A stretch of DNA of 64,000 nucleotides from CAWIUB01 sp963839175 (GTDB lineage: Bacteria > Actinomycetota > Actinomycetes > Mycobacteriales > Jatrophihabitantaceae): contig CAWIUB010000013.1 of the NCBI GenBank assembly GCA_963839175.1, forward strand, positions 1 through 64,000, written 5' to 3'. Under the pieces are notes generated by a model. It saw only the letters and a list, made by a program, of their open reading frames with translations. It was not told the origin of the DNA and did no database searches. Below are positions 43,285 to 52,596 of this stretch, in pieces. Every line of letters starts with the position of its first letter. The first letter of the stretch is position 1. The position numbers and the translations under genes were made by a program.

Positions 43285-45001
43285 GGACGATCACCGCGGA
43301 CTCCGCCCCAAGGTCGACGCCGTCGTCGGCCAGCTCGGCCGGTGCTGTGGCGAGGATGATCGCAGCCGCTCGGCACGGCACCCGCCGCGAAGCACTCGCG
43401 AGGTTGGCGATCACCCGCAGCGGGCCGCGGTGCACCACGATCCAGCGGGCGTCCTCGTCGTACTCGGTCCGCACCACGTCCAGCCGCGGATCGCGCAACG
43501 CCGGCTCGGCGGCACGCAGGGCGATCAGCGAGCGATAGAGCTCCAGCACGGCGGCGTGCTCCGGGCGTATCGCTTCGTCCCAATCGAGGATCGCCGAGCG
43601 GTACGCCGCCGGGTCCTGCGGATCGATCATCTTCGCGACGTCCCAGCCGTGCGAGGCGAACTCCTCGACCCGCCGTGGACCGGCGGCGGCGGCGAGCTCG
43701 GGCTCGGGATGGGACGTGAAGTACGGCCAGCGCGTCGTGGCGGCCCACTCCTCGCCCATCCATAGCATCGGGGTGAAAGGGCAGGTAAGCAGCAGCACCG
43801 CGCCGACCCGCAGCAACCCGGGCGAGGTGATCTCGGGCAGCCGGTCCCCGGTGGCCCGATTGCCGACCTGGTCGTGGTCCTGCAGGAAGGCGACGAACCG
43901 ATAGCCGGGCGTCCGTGCCCGGTCGACAGGCTTGCCGTGCGGCCGGCCGCGAAACGACGAATACGTGCCGTCGTGGAAGAACGCCGACGTGAGCACCTTC
44001 GCGAGCCCGGCGAGCGAGCCGAAGTCCGCGTAGTAGCCCTGCCGCTCGCCGCTGAGCAGCGCGTGCAGGGCATGGTGCACGTCGTCGTCCCACTGCGCGT
44101 CCAAGCCGTAGCCGCCGTTTGCGCGGGGGGTGATCAGCACCGGGTCGTTTAGGTCCGACTCGGCGATCAGGGTCAGCGGGCGATTCAGCTGCGCCGACAG
44201 GGTCGCCACCTCGTCGGCCAGCTGCGCCAGCAGGTGCGGGGTCGAGGAGTCGGCGAGAGCATGCACGGCGTCCAGCCGCAGCGCGTCCACGTGGAAGTCA
44301 CGCAACCACATCACGGCGTTATCGATCACGAAACGGCGCACCGCCTGCTCGTCGAGATTGACGAGTTCGCCCCAGGTACTGCGGCCGGACTTGAGGTACG
44401 GGCCGAACCTGGTCAGGTAGTTGCCGCTCGGACCGAGGTGGTTGTAGACGACGTCGAGCACGACGGCGAGGCCGCTGCCGTGGCAGGCGTCGACGAAGCG
44501 CTTGAAGCCGTCCGGGCCGCCGTACGGCTCGTGCACGGCGTACCAGCCGACCCCGTCGTAGCCCCAGTTCCACACGCCGTTGACCGCGTTGACGGGCAGC
44601 GGCTCGACGTGCGTAACGCCGAGCGACACCAGATGATCCAGGCGCTCGATCGCGGAGTCGAACGTTCCGCCGGGCGTGAACGTGCCGATGTGCAGCTCGT
44701 AGACGATCGCGCCGGGCAGGGCGCGCCCGGGCCACGCCCGATCCGTCCAGGCGAATACCGCCTGCTCGTAGACCCGGCTGGGACCGTGCACGCCGGCCGG
44801 CTGCCACCGCGACCGCGGGTCGGGTAACGGCCGATCATCATCGCCGAGGAGATACGCGTAGTCGATACCGTGCGGTGCGGTCACCTCGGTGCACCACCAC
44901 CCGTCCGCGACGGACGTTAGCTGGTGATCGACGCCGCTGACGCGCACCCGGACGGCGCTTGCGAGCGGAGCCCAGACCTCGAACCGCGTCACCCGCTCCA
45001 C
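43274..45001 (-). CDS. treZ: Malto-oligosyltrehalose trehalohydrolase
   Basis: TreZ releases trehalose from the end of maltooligosyltrehalose made by TreY. 575 aa. An N-terminal carbohydrate-binding domain (RFEVWAPLASAVRVRVSG) precedes a GH13 barrel: ALPGAIVYELHIGTFTPGGTFDSAIERLDHL, VVLDVVYNHLGPSGNYL, the catalytic Asp in HVDALRLDAVHALAD, the Glu in LTLIAESDLNDP, and VAFLQDHDQVGNRA. WMGEEWAA is also typical. I chose the GTG at 45001 (VERVTRFEVW); a GTG three codons later has a GGAG close by. Divergent from ppk2, separated from treY/treX by about 3 kb. Confidence 0.93.
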   Translation of the reverse strand: MERVTRFEVWAPLASAVRVRVSGVDHQLTSVADGWWCTEVTAPHGIDYAYLLGDDDRPLPDPRSRWQPAGVHGPSRVYEQAVFAWTDRAWPGRALPGAIVYELHIGTFTPGGTFDSAIERLDHLVSLGVTHVEPLPVNAVNGVWNWGYDGVGWYAVHEPYGGPDGFKRFVDACHGSGLAVVLDVVYNHLGPSGNYLTRFGPYLKSGRSTWGELVNLDEQAVRRFVIDNAVMWLRDFHVDALRLDAVHALADSSTPHLLAQLADEVATLSAQLNRPLTLIAESDLNDPVLITPRANGGYGLDAQWDDDVHHALHALLSGERQGYYADFGSLAGLAKVLTSAFFHDGTYSSFRGRPHGKPVDRARTPGYRFVAFLQDHDQVGNRATGDRLPEITSPGLLRVGAVLLLTCPFTPMLWMGEEWAATTRWPYFTSHPEPELAAAAGPRRVEEFASHGWDVAKMIDPQDPAAYRSAILDWDEAIRPEHAAVLELYRSLIALRAAEPALRDPRLDVVRTEYDEDARWIVVHRGPLRVIANLASASRRVPCRAAAIILATAPAELADDGVDLGAESAVIVRVR

Positions 45002-45016
45002 ATTGCCACGCGCCGA

Positions 45017-45022
45017 TACGAT
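45017..45022 (+). promoter_or_regulatory. -10 box for leaderless ppk2
   Basis: TACGAT, 7 nt, then the ATG at 45030. Only 28 nt separate the ppk2 and treZ starts, so their promoters overlap. Confidence 0.5.
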
Positions 45023-45029
45023 GCCCGCC

Positions 45030-45881
45030 ATGGGTCGCAACTCTGAATCGGTCCGCGACGCGCTCGCGCTGCGGCCGGGCACCGTCAACCTCGCCGGCTA
45101 CGACACCGCGGCCACGCCGCTCGCCCCAGCCAAGAAGGCGAAGGCGACCAAGCAACTGATGGCCGACGGCACGGTGCTCGCCGGCCTGCAGGAGCGGCTG
45201 TTCGCCGAAGCGGCCGCGGGTGGCGGGCACCGCAGCCTGCTACTCATCCTCCAAGGCATCGACACCGCCGGAAAGGGCGGTGTCGTCAAGCATGTTGTGG
45301 GCCAGTTCGACCCGGCCGGCGTCAAGGTCACGTCGTTCAAAAAGCCGACCCCGGAGGAGCTCGCGCACCACTTCCTGTGGCGCATCCGCAAGGCGTTGCC
45401 GACGCCTGGGCTGATCGGGGTGTTCGACCGATCGCATTACGAGGACGTCCTCGTCCTGCGGGTGCACGAGCTGGTACCGGAAGCCGAATGGCGCCGACGG
45501 TACGAGGAGATCAACGCGTTCGAGGCCGAACTTGTGGCAGGCGGCATGGCCATCGTCAAGTGCTTCCTGCACATCTCTTACGCGACGCAGCGCGAGCGGC
45601 TGCTCGCCCGGCTCGACGATCCCACCAAGCACTGGAAGTTCAACGAGGGCGATATCGACGAGCGCGCCTATTGGTCGGACTATCAGGCTGCGTTCGCCGC
45701 GATGCTGCAGAACTGCTCTACCGAAGCGGCGCCGTGGTACGTGATCCCGAGCGACAACAAGGCGTACCGGAACTGGGCGATCAGCGAAATCCTGCGCGAG
45801 GCACTCACCGAGCTCGACCCGCAGTATCCGCAGACACACCTGGATGTGGAGCGCCTGCGCGGGCGGCTGCAGCCGCCGTAA
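45030..45881 (+). CDS. ppk2: Polyphosphate kinase 2 family phosphotransferase
   Basis: PPK2 moves phosphate between polyphosphate and nucleotides. 283 aa from MGRNSESVRD. Visible: a P-loop in LLLILQGIDTAGKGGVVKHV (Walker A near residues 76-84), GVKVTSFKKPTPEELAHHFLWRIRK, the Walker B in LIGVFDRSHYEDVLVLRVH, and the lid KHWKFNEGDIDERAYWSDY. The type (AMP, ADP or GDP as acceptor) is not safe to call. The start is the ATG at 45030, with TACGAT 7 nt upstream. It sits between treZ and a truncated transposase; the transposase frame runs into its antisense strand. Confidence 0.92.
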   Translation: MGRNSESVRDALALRPGTVNLAGYDTAATPLAPAKKAKATKQLMADGTVLAGLQERLFAEAAAGGGHRSLLLILQGIDTAGKGGVVKHVVGQFDPAGVKVTSFKKPTPEELAHHFLWRIRKALPTPGLIGVFDRSHYEDVLVLRVHELVPEAEWRRRYEEINAFEAELVAGGMAIVKCFLHISYATQRERLLARLDDPTKHWKFNEGDIDERAYWSDYQAAFAAMLQNCSTEAAPWYVIPSDNKAYRNWAISEILREALTELDPQYPQTHLDVERLRGRLQPP

Positions 45882-45883
45882 CG

Positions 45884-47191
45884 GTGCCGGGGTAGTTCGA
45901 CAGCTGTACCCGCGATTGGTGGACCCGGGGGCGGTTGTAGCGTCCGGGCCGGTTCAGGGTGACGGTGGTGAACTCGGCGCCGGTCAGGGCGTTGATCTGT
46001 TTGACCAGGGCGGGTGAGCGCATCCGCAGGGTGAGGAATTTGACGCCGCGGGCGTCGAGTTCGGCGAGCACGGGCTGGGTGGTGACCTTCTGGTCCATGA
46101 TCAGCATGTGCGGGTCGGCGCCGGACACGCTGTTCCAGTGGTCGCAGAACGCGATGACCTCGCGGGCCTGGCTGGCCTTGGACACCTCGGCGTTGGCGTA
46201 GAGCAGGTTGTGGGTGCCGCTGTCTTGGGCGAAGAAGGTCAACACCGAGCGGGCGCGTTGCGAGCGGGTGGGCACGTAGTGTTTCTCGAGCACCGGGTCC
46301 TGGCCCCAGTGCATGACGGCGTGGAAGTCCAGGTCGAAGATCGCGTCCTGTCCGGTGACGAGCCCACCTTTGATCATGTTGGTGGCCAGGGCGGCGAGGA
46401 AGCGGCGTTGATGCTCGTGGCTGGTGCGGTAGGAGTAGTCGGTGAGCGCGGTCTTCTTCGGCAGGGTGGTCAGTCCGGCGAACAGGGCCGCGGCCGGGTC
46501 GGACGAGCAGCAGGTCATCGACGTGGGACACCCGCCGGGTGCGGGTCAGCTTCAGCGCCAGCAGCGAGAGCAGCCACGAGGCGGCGGGCACGATGCGGGT
46601 GCCGGGGTAGCCGGCTCGGCGGACCAGCCCGGGTAGGTCGAGGGCGACCAGGTCGGGCACGAGCAGCAGCAGCCCGGCCTTGCCGGTCTCCACGCTGGCC
46701 GGCCAGGTGGCGAAGTCGAGTCGGGTGGTGCGGGGCAGGCGGGTGTCACGCCCGGGGGTGGCCGCGCTGATGCTGGCGGCCGGCTCGGGGTGGCGTAGCA
46801 GCCGGCCGAAGCCTTCCTCGGTGAGGATCTCGGCCACGCTGGTCCGGTTCAGCGGCCTGCCTTCGGTGGCCAGCTGGCGGGAGATCTCGTAGGTGGACAA
46901 CCCTTGGCGGCGCAACTCGATCACCCGGCCGCGGGCCCGGTCCTTGGCCGGCGCGACCCCGGGCGGCGGGCCGGGCCTGCGTGCCGCGGCGAACAGGTGC
47001 AGCCGCCCGGCCCGGTGCTCACGCACCAGGTTGACCATCGCCCAGCGGGTGTAGCCGAACCGCTGCCCGGCCTGGGCGTGGGTCAGCCCGTCGACGTAGA
47101 AGGCCCGCAGCGCCTCGTAGCGGCGCTGGTTCACCTGCTCCGGCGCGGTGAACCACTCCGCACCTTCGTCTTGTGGTGATCCGGCTGCCAT
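45884..47191 (-). pseudogene. Truncated and frameshifted DDE-type transposase
   Basis: The N-terminal piece (from 47191) has a helix-turn-helix region GLTHAQAGQRFGYTRWAMVNLVREHRAG and a second DNA-binding region TYEISRQLATEGRPLNRTSVAEILTEEGFGRLL, then hydrophobic YPGTRIVPAASWLLSLLALKL. A frame change near 46505 leads to the catalytic half: AIFDLDFHAVMHWGQDPVLE, and LIMDQKVTTQPVLAEL, with further HEHQRRFLAALATNMIKGG. The protein then stops matching at VQLSNYPGT (about 45885), with no stop codon; the open frame runs into antisense ppk2. The C-terminal part is missing. I cannot name the IS family. No terminal inverted repeats or target duplication were seen. Confidence 0.78.
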
Positions 47192-47387
47192 ATGTCGTTT
47201 CTAGCATGGCTGATGCCCTGGTGGTTCGACCTCCGTCCTAGTGGCGTGTCGGCGCGATTCGTCAGTGTTTACAGGGCTTATCTCAAGTGCGTGGCCCCTC
47301 GCGCCGCAGCTGATCAGTCGATACCAGAACTACATGATTTGTGATTTAACAACCAGACCGCAGCACACCAGCGACAGCGGTTCAACC
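47192..47387. other. AT-richer intergenic stretch
   Basis: This 196-bp stretch holds TGTTTACAGGGCTTATCTC and ATGATTTGTGATTTAACAACC, clearly lower in GC than everything around it. No gene is supported. It borders the truncated transposase and may be what remains of an inserted element. Confidence 0.5.
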
Positions 47388-47852
47388 CTAACGACCGCGG
47401 TAAGGCGCGCCCAACGCCAGGATCTCGCGCGCCAGGTCGCCGAGCATCGCTGCCACCCGGCGCGTCGAGGTGGGCTTGCTTGGCAGGACCAGTGACGACG
47501 GGATGGTCACGAAGGTGCGGTCCGAGCGGACAATGCGCATAGTGATCCGGTTGTACGCGCCGCGCACGACCTCGACGTCGGACACGTCCGGCCAGTCGAT
47601 GGACGTCTCGCTCAGGATCCGGCGCACGCCGATGCCCGCCTCGTCGACGACGAGGTACATCCGCAGCGCCGCGACGGCCGCGCCAACCGCCAGCACGCCA
47701 GCGAGGATCGTGACGGCCCGCACCGCGAACGATGGGTGCGCGTAGAGGTTCGCCGCCGCGCAGCCGGTCGCGATCAGGAACAACAGTGCCGTCTGCCAGG
47801 GCGGGATCCGGCGCACCAGCGGGAGCGACCCGCCGGGCCGAGACTCGGGCAT
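47388..47852 (-). CDS. PH-like domain membrane protein
   Basis: This 154 aa protein has two membrane helices (WQTALLFLIATGCAAANLYA, about residues 19-38, and VRAVTILAGVLAVGAAVAALRMYLVV, about 45-70) and a soluble bacterial PH-like domain: DEAGIGVRRILSETSIDWPDVSDVEVVRGAYNRITMRIV. Short membrane proteins of this kind are common in actinobacteria; the role is unknown. The ATG has TAGCCT 6 nt upstream. It lies downstream of treY on the same strand, but has its own promoter signal. Confidence 0.78.
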   Translation of the reverse strand: MPESRPGGSLPLVRRIPPWQTALLFLIATGCAAANLYAHPSFAVRAVTILAGVLAVGAAVAALRMYLVVDEAGIGVRRILSETSIDWPDVSDVEVVRGAYNRITMRIVRSDRTFVTIPSSLVLPSKPTSTRRVAAMLGDLAREILALGAPYRGR

Positions 47853-47858
47853 GACCGC

Positions 47859-47864
47859 AGGCTA
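47859..47864 (-). promoter_or_regulatory. -10 box for leaderless PH-domain gene
   Basis: TAGCCT on the minus strand, 6 nt, then the ATG at 47852. Confidence 0.5.
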
Positions 47865-47924
47865 CCGATGCGGCGGAGACACGGCGGCCGGCCAGCCGAA
47901 TCGGCAGGCAACCTGCACCGTCCG

Positions 47925-50198
47925 TCAGGTCCGAGCGAGCAGCGCGACGGGATAGGTGGCGAACAGCTTGCCCATCTCGACCGGCCCGGAAACGTGGCGG
48001 CCGGTCAAGACGTCAGTGTGCTCGCCATTGAGGGTCAGCGTGGTGTCCCGCCAGCCACCGGCCCGGGGCAACCGCGCGGGCAGGCGGGTCGCGACGGTCA
48101 GCGCACCGCCACGGTCGAACGCCACGACATGGTCCGCCGCGGGGCCGCTGGCCCGGAGCGGGGCGTAGCCGGTGAACAGCTCGGGCCGGTCACGGCGCAG
48201 CCGCAGCGCGCGCGACACCAGCCAGAGCTTGGCGGCGCCGGTCGCATCGACCGGGGGCGGCGAACCGGCGCCGTCCAACGCGGCGAGCACAGACGCGCGG
48301 CGGGCGAAGTCGACCGGCCGGCGGTTGTCGGGATCGACGAGCGAGTCGTCCCACAGCTCGGTCCCTTGGTAGACGTCGGGCACACCGGGCATGGTGAGCT
48401 GAATCAGCTTCTGCGCCAGGGAATTCGACCAGGCGGGCGGGGTGACCAATGCGACGAACTCGCCGATCAGCGCACGGATCTCCGGCTCGTCGTAGGCGGT
48501 GTCGACGGCGGCGTGCGCCTCCTGCTCGAAAGCGGGGTTAGGGTCGGTCCAGCTCGTGCCGTCGTTGGCCTCCCGCATTGCCTTCTCGGCGTAGCCGTGC
48601 ATGCGCTCCCGCGCGACGAACCCCACGCCCACGAATGTCTGCCACAGCAGGTAGCCGAACGCACGGTGCGGCACCGGCACGCGCGCCATCAGCCGCCGCA
48701 CCAGCCTGAGCCATTCGTCGGGGAATTCGGCGACGGCTAACAGCCGAGCCCGGACGTCCTCGCCGCGCTTCGTGTCGTGCGTGGACAGGGTTGTCATGCC
48801 GTCGGGGGACGACACAACGCGAATCTCCTGCGCGGCGTGGAATTCAGCGAGCCCGGAGCCGAACCGTGCCGGGTCGCCGCCGACCTCGTTAAGCGCGATG
48901 AACCGGCCGTACCGGTAGTACGCCGTGTCCTCGACGCCCTTCGCCATGACCGCGGCGGAGGTCTGCTGGAAGCGCACACACAGCTCATCGGCCGGATCCG
49001 ACAGCCGAGCCACGAGCGAGGCGATCGCGCCGGCCAGCTCCGGCGCGCGGGCACGCGCCAATCCGATCGCGGCGGCGAGATGCTCGGCGCCGTCGGGCAG
49101 ATATGACCGGTAGACGGGGAACGCGACGAGCAGTTCGGTCAGCGCGGCGGCGGCGTTGCCCACCCACGGGACCAGCCGGGCAAGCCGCTTGATCTCCGGA
49201 CGCAGGATGGTCATCGCAACGAGGCGCTTGCCTGCCTCAGCGTGTTGGGCGAATGTGCGCTCGTCGCTGGCTATCTCGCGGTAGATCGCGTCGAAGGCTG
49301 GCGCCGCGGCGGGATCGACCAGAACCGCGCTCACCTCGGCAAGAGCGTCGTAGCCGGTCGTCCCGGAAACCGGCCAGGCAGGCAGCTGCTCGCCCGGTTG
49401 GAGGACCTTCTCCACAGTGATCCAGGCGTCGGGCGCGCGCGAGCGCAGCCGGGCCAGGTACCCGCGCGGGTCGGCGAGCCCGTCCGGGTGGTCGATCCGC
49501 AGCCCGTCGACCTCGCCGGCGGAGGTCCAGCGCAGGATCTGTCGGTGGGTCGCCTCGAAGACCTCGGGGTCCTCGACCCGCACACCGGCCAGCGTGGTGA
49601 TCGCGAAGAACCGCCGATGTGTCAGCTCGACGCTGGCCCGCCGGTGGTCTACCAGCTCGTAGTGCTGACGATCGTGCACCTCGGCGGGGCTGCCACCCTG
49701 CGTGCCCGGCGCAATGGGAAACCGATGGTCGTGGTAGCGCAGTTCGCCGTCGACGATGGACAGGTCGCGGTCGGCGTCAAAGTTGTCGCCGAGCACCGGG
49801 ATGAGCAGACGTCGGCTGCCCCGCTCGATGTCGAACCAGGCCGCATACGGCGACGCCGGACCGCGGCGCAGTACATCCCACCAGGCCGGGTTCTCGCTGG
49901 CGTCGGCCACCCCGAGGTGGTTGGGCACGATGTCGACGACGAGACCCTGACCGTGGCCGGCCGATCGCGCGGACTCGACCAGTGCCCGCCATCCGCTAGC
50001 GCCGCCGCGCGCCAGGTCGATACGCGTCGGATCGACCACGTCGTATCCGTGGGAAGATCCGGAGGCCGACTGCAGCAGCGGCGAGCAGTACACCGCACCG
50101 GCGCCAAGCGTGTCCAGGTAGCCGACCAGCTCGGCTGCTGCGCTCAGGTCGAAGGACGGGGTTATCTGCAATCGGTACGTGGAGGACGGGACACCCAT
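47925..50198 (-). CDS. treY: Malto-oligosyltrehalose synthase
   Basis: TreY turns the reducing end of a maltodextrin into a trehalose unit. 757 aa. Typical: STYRLQITPSFDLSAAAELVGYLDTLGAGAVYCSPLLQSASGSSHGYDVVDP, VVDIVPNHLGV, the catalytic Asp in VDGLRIDHPDGLADP, the Glu in WITVEKVLQPGEQLP, GTTGYD, VMAKGVEDTAYYRYGR, and MTTLSTHDTKRGEDVRARL. The ATG overlaps the treX stop (TGATG), so treX and treY are coupled. Confidence 0.95.
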   Translation of the reverse strand: MGVPSSTYRLQITPSFDLSAAAELVGYLDTLGAGAVYCSPLLQSASGSSHGYDVVDPTRIDLARGGASGWRALVESARSAGHGQGLVVDIVPNHLGVADASENPAWWDVLRRGPASPYAAWFDIERGSRRLLIPVLGDNFDADRDLSIVDGELRYHDHRFPIAPGTQGGSPAEVHDRQHYELVDHRRASVELTHRRFFAITTLAGVRVEDPEVFEATHRQILRWTSAGEVDGLRIDHPDGLADPRGYLARLRSRAPDAWITVEKVLQPGEQLPAWPVSGTTGYDALAEVSAVLVDPAAAPAFDAIYREIASDERTFAQHAEAGKRLVAMTILRPEIKRLARLVPWVGNAAAALTELLVAFPVYRSYLPDGAEHLAAAIGLARARAPELAGAIASLVARLSDPADELCVRFQQTSAAVMAKGVEDTAYYRYGRFIALNEVGGDPARFGSGLAEFHAAQEIRVVSSPDGMTTLSTHDTKRGEDVRARLLAVAEFPDEWLRLVRRLMARVPVPHRAFGYLLWQTFVGVGFVARERMHGYAEKAMREANDGTSWTDPNPAFEQEAHAAVDTAYDEPEIRALIGEFVALVTPPAWSNSLAQKLIQLTMPGVPDVYQGTELWDDSLVDPDNRRPVDFARRASVLAALDGAGSPPPVDATGAAKLWLVSRALRLRRDRPELFTGYAPLRASGPAADHVVAFDRGGALTVATRLPARLPRAGGWRDTTLTLNGEHTDVLTGRHVSGPVEMGKLFATYPVALLART

Positions 50199-52306
50199 CA
50201 GTCAATCCGTTGCAGCACGACCAGTGCGCGTGGGCCGACCGGGACCGTCTCGCCAGCCTGCAGAACCCGTTCTTCGTCCAGACCGGGTCGCATGGTGTCG
50301 ATGACCGCCCGCCAGGCCCGGCCGTATTCGGTCGGCGGCAGGGTGAACGGCAGCTCCTCGTCGTGGGCGGAGAAGCAGAGCACGAACGAGTCGTCGACGA
50401 CCCGCTCACCGCGTGTGTCGCGATCGGAGATGCCGTTGCCGTTGAGGAACATGGCCACGGCTCGGCCGAAGCCAGCGCCCCAGTCGGACCGCGTCATCTC
50501 GCTCCCATCGGGACGCAGCCACGCGATGTCCGGCACCCGCTTCCCGCGTCGGCGGCTCACCGGCCGGCCGTCGAAGAAGCGACGGCGGCGGAAGATGGGG
50601 TGCGCGTGCCGGATCGCGGCTACCTCACGGGTGAACGCGAGCAGGTCGACATCGATCCTGCGCCAGTCGATCCAGGTGAGCTCGTTGTCCTGACAGAACC
50701 CGTTGTTGTTGCCGCGCTGGGTCCGGCCGAGTTCGTCGCCGTGGCAGATCATCGGCACACCCTGGCTGAGCAGCAGAGTGGCGATGAAGTTGCGCCGCTG
50801 CCGGGAGCGCGACGCGAGGATCGCGCGATCGGTGGTCGGGCCCTCGACCCCGCAGTTCCACGACCGGTTGTAACTCTCGCCGTCGCTGTTGTGCTCGCCG
50901 TTGGCTTCGTTGTGCTTCTCGTTGTACGACACGAGATCGCTCAGGGTGAAGCCGTCGTGGGCGGTGACGAAGTTGATGGAGGCGACCGGTCGCCGTGCCG
51001 AGTGCTCGTAGAGGTCCGCCGAGCCGGTGACGCGGGACGCGAACTCGCCGAGCGTGGCCGGTTCGCCGCGCCAGAAGTCGCGCACCGTATCGCGATACTT
51101 GCCGTTCCACTCCGTCCACTGCGGCGGGAAGTTGCCCACCTGGTAGCCGCCGGGCCCGACGTCCCAGGGCTCGGCGATGAGCTTGACCTGGCTCACCGTG
51201 GGGTCCTGCTGGACGAGTTCGAAGAAACTGGACAGTCGGTCCACGTCGTAGAACTCCCGGGCCAAGGTCGCGGCCAGGTCGAACCGGAAGCCGTCGACGT
51301 GCATATCGGTGACCCAGTAGCGCAGCGAGTCCATGATCAGCTGCAGGGTGTGCGGGTGCCGCACGTTCAGGCTGTTGCCGGTCCCGGTGTAGTCGGTGTA
51401 GTAACGCTGGTCGTCCTCTTCCAGCCGGTAGTACGCCGCGTTGTCGATGCCGCGGAACGACAGCGTGGGTCCCAGCTGATTGCCTTCGGCGGTGTGGTTG
51501 TAGACCACGTCGAGGATCACCTCGATGCCTGCCTCGTGCAGGGCGCGGACCATGGCCTTGAACTCCTGCACCTGGCCGCCAGCCGTCGAGCTGGAGGTGT
51601 ACTTGCTGTCCGGGGCGAAGAAGCCGATCGTGTTGTAACCCCAGTAGTTCGACAAGCCCCGCTCGATCAGCGTGGCGTCGTTGGCGAAGTGGTGTACCGG
51701 CATGAGTTCGATCGCCGTCACGCCGAGCGAGAGCAGGTGCTCGATGATCACCGGATGCGCTATGGCGGCGTAAGTCCCTCGGATCTCCTCCGGGATCTCC
51801 GGGTGCTGCCGGGTGAGGCCCTTGACGTGTGCCTCGTATATGACGCTCCCCGCGTACTGGCGCTTCGGCGGCCGGTCGACGCCCCAGTCGAAGAACGGGT
51901 TGATCACGACGGACTTGGGCATGTGCGTGGCCGAGTCGTCGTCGTTGCGGCTGTCCATATCGCCGAAGTTGTAGCTGAACAGAGACTGGTGCCAGTCGAA
52001 GTACCCGTCGATGGCCTTGGAGTACGGGTCCAATAGCAGCTTCGCCGGGTTGCAGCGGTGGCCGCGCTTGGGGTCATAAGGGCCCGTCACCCGGTACCCG
52101 TAGCGCTGGCCTGGCTCGAGCCCGGGCAGGAAGGCGTGCCAGACGAACCCGTCGACCTCCGGCAGCTCCACCCGCGTCTCGGCACCGTGGGCCCCGAACA
52201 GACACAGCTCAACCTTCTCGGCGACCTCGCTGAACAGCGCGAAGTTCGTGCCAGAGCCGTCGTAGGAGGCGCCGAGGGGGTAGGCGGTGCCCGGCCAAAT
52301 CTGCAT
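50198..52306 (-). CDS. treX: Glycogen debranching enzyme (GlgX/TreX)
   Basis: This GH13 enzyme cuts alpha-1,6 links of glycogen to give linear maltodextrins for TreY. 702 aa from MQIWPGTAYPLGASYDG. Visible: GTNFALFSEVAEKVELCLF (CBM48), VIYEAHVKGLTRQHPEIPEEIRGTYAAIAH, VILDVVYNHTAEGNQLGPTLSF, the catalytic Asp in HVDGFRFDLAATLAREF, the Glu in KLIAEPWDVGPGGYQVG, and NFVTAHDGFTLSDLVSYNEKHN. The ATG at 52306 has AGGAG 4 nt upstream. First gene of the treX-treY operon, divergent from terC. Confidence 0.95.
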   Translation of the reverse strand: MQIWPGTAYPLGASYDGSGTNFALFSEVAEKVELCLFGAHGAETRVELPEVDGFVWHAFLPGLEPGQRYGYRVTGPYDPKRGHRCNPAKLLLDPYSKAIDGYFDWHQSLFSYNFGDMDSRNDDDSATHMPKSVVINPFFDWGVDRPPKRQYAGSVIYEAHVKGLTRQHPEIPEEIRGTYAAIAHPVIIEHLLSLGVTAIELMPVHHFANDATLIERGLSNYWGYNTIGFFAPDSKYTSSSTAGGQVQEFKAMVRALHEAGIEVILDVVYNHTAEGNQLGPTLSFRGIDNAAYYRLEEDDQRYYTDYTGTGNSLNVRHPHTLQLIMDSLRYWVTDMHVDGFRFDLAATLAREFYDVDRLSSFFELVQQDPTVSQVKLIAEPWDVGPGGYQVGNFPPQWTEWNGKYRDTVRDFWRGEPATLGEFASRVTGSADLYEHSARRPVASINFVTAHDGFTLSDLVSYNEKHNEANGEHNSDGESYNRSWNCGVEGPTTDRAILASRSRQRRNFIATLLLSQGVPMICHGDELGRTQRGNNNGFCQDNELTWIDWRRIDVDLLAFTREVAAIRHAHPIFRRRRFFDGRPVSRRRGKRVPDIAWLRPDGSEMTRSDWGAGFGRAVAMFLNGNGISDRDTRGERVVDDSFVLCFSAHDEELPFTLPPTEYGRAWRAVIDTMRPGLDEERVLQAGETVPVGPRALVVLQRID

Positions 52307-52596
52307 CCTGCTCCTGTTCCCGGCCGACCCAGCGTCGCAGGTCGCACCTGCTGAGCCTGCCAGATCCAGGTTTCGGGCGGTGGACCCGCCCGTCCGCGTC
52401 GCGCCGCATTCGGCGGCTCTCGCCCGATGGGCTAGAGTTGCCTGCATCTGGAGGGGAGTAACCCCACCGCGATCACCTCGTCAACACGGGCCGCTGGGCG
52501 GCCCCGGGGAATCGGCCCGGCGTCGAGCCGGGCGGGTGAGACTTCCGGCATTCGGTGCGTGCCAGGCAGCGGCACGCCAGCGACGCCGGAGGACGA
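52307..52596. other. 290-bp divergent gap holding the terC riboswitch
   Basis: It lies between treX (minus) and terC (plus). The terC-proximal part (from about 52446) is a riboswitch; the first 140 bp hold no gene. Confidence 0.6.
52446..52556 (+). ncRNA. yybP-ykoY-type (manganese) riboswitch upstream of terC
   Basis: The two conserved internal loops of this class are both present and in order: GGAGGGGAGTAACCCC near 52450-52466 (core GGGGAGTA) and GGGTGAGACTTCCGGC near 52534-52549 (core GAGACTTCC). Between them are stems such as GGGCCGCTGGGCGGCCC and GCCCGGCGTCGAGCCGGGC. The class is known to sense Mn2+ and often controls TerC-family genes, which is the case here. The RBS (GGAGG before the ATG at 52597) lies about 30 nt after it. 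Confidence 0.82.

Noticed and set aside
46108..46770. 220-codon plus-strand frame in the transposase
   Set aside because: Antisense of the transposase remnant; rich in Val, Gly and Arg without motif.
45884..47387. A complete insertion sequence
   Set aside because: No terminal inverted repeats or target duplications could be found, and the transposase lacks its C-terminus.
50210..52036. 608-codon open frame on the plus strand through treX
   Set aside because: Antisense shadow of treX; no start signal and no family similarity.
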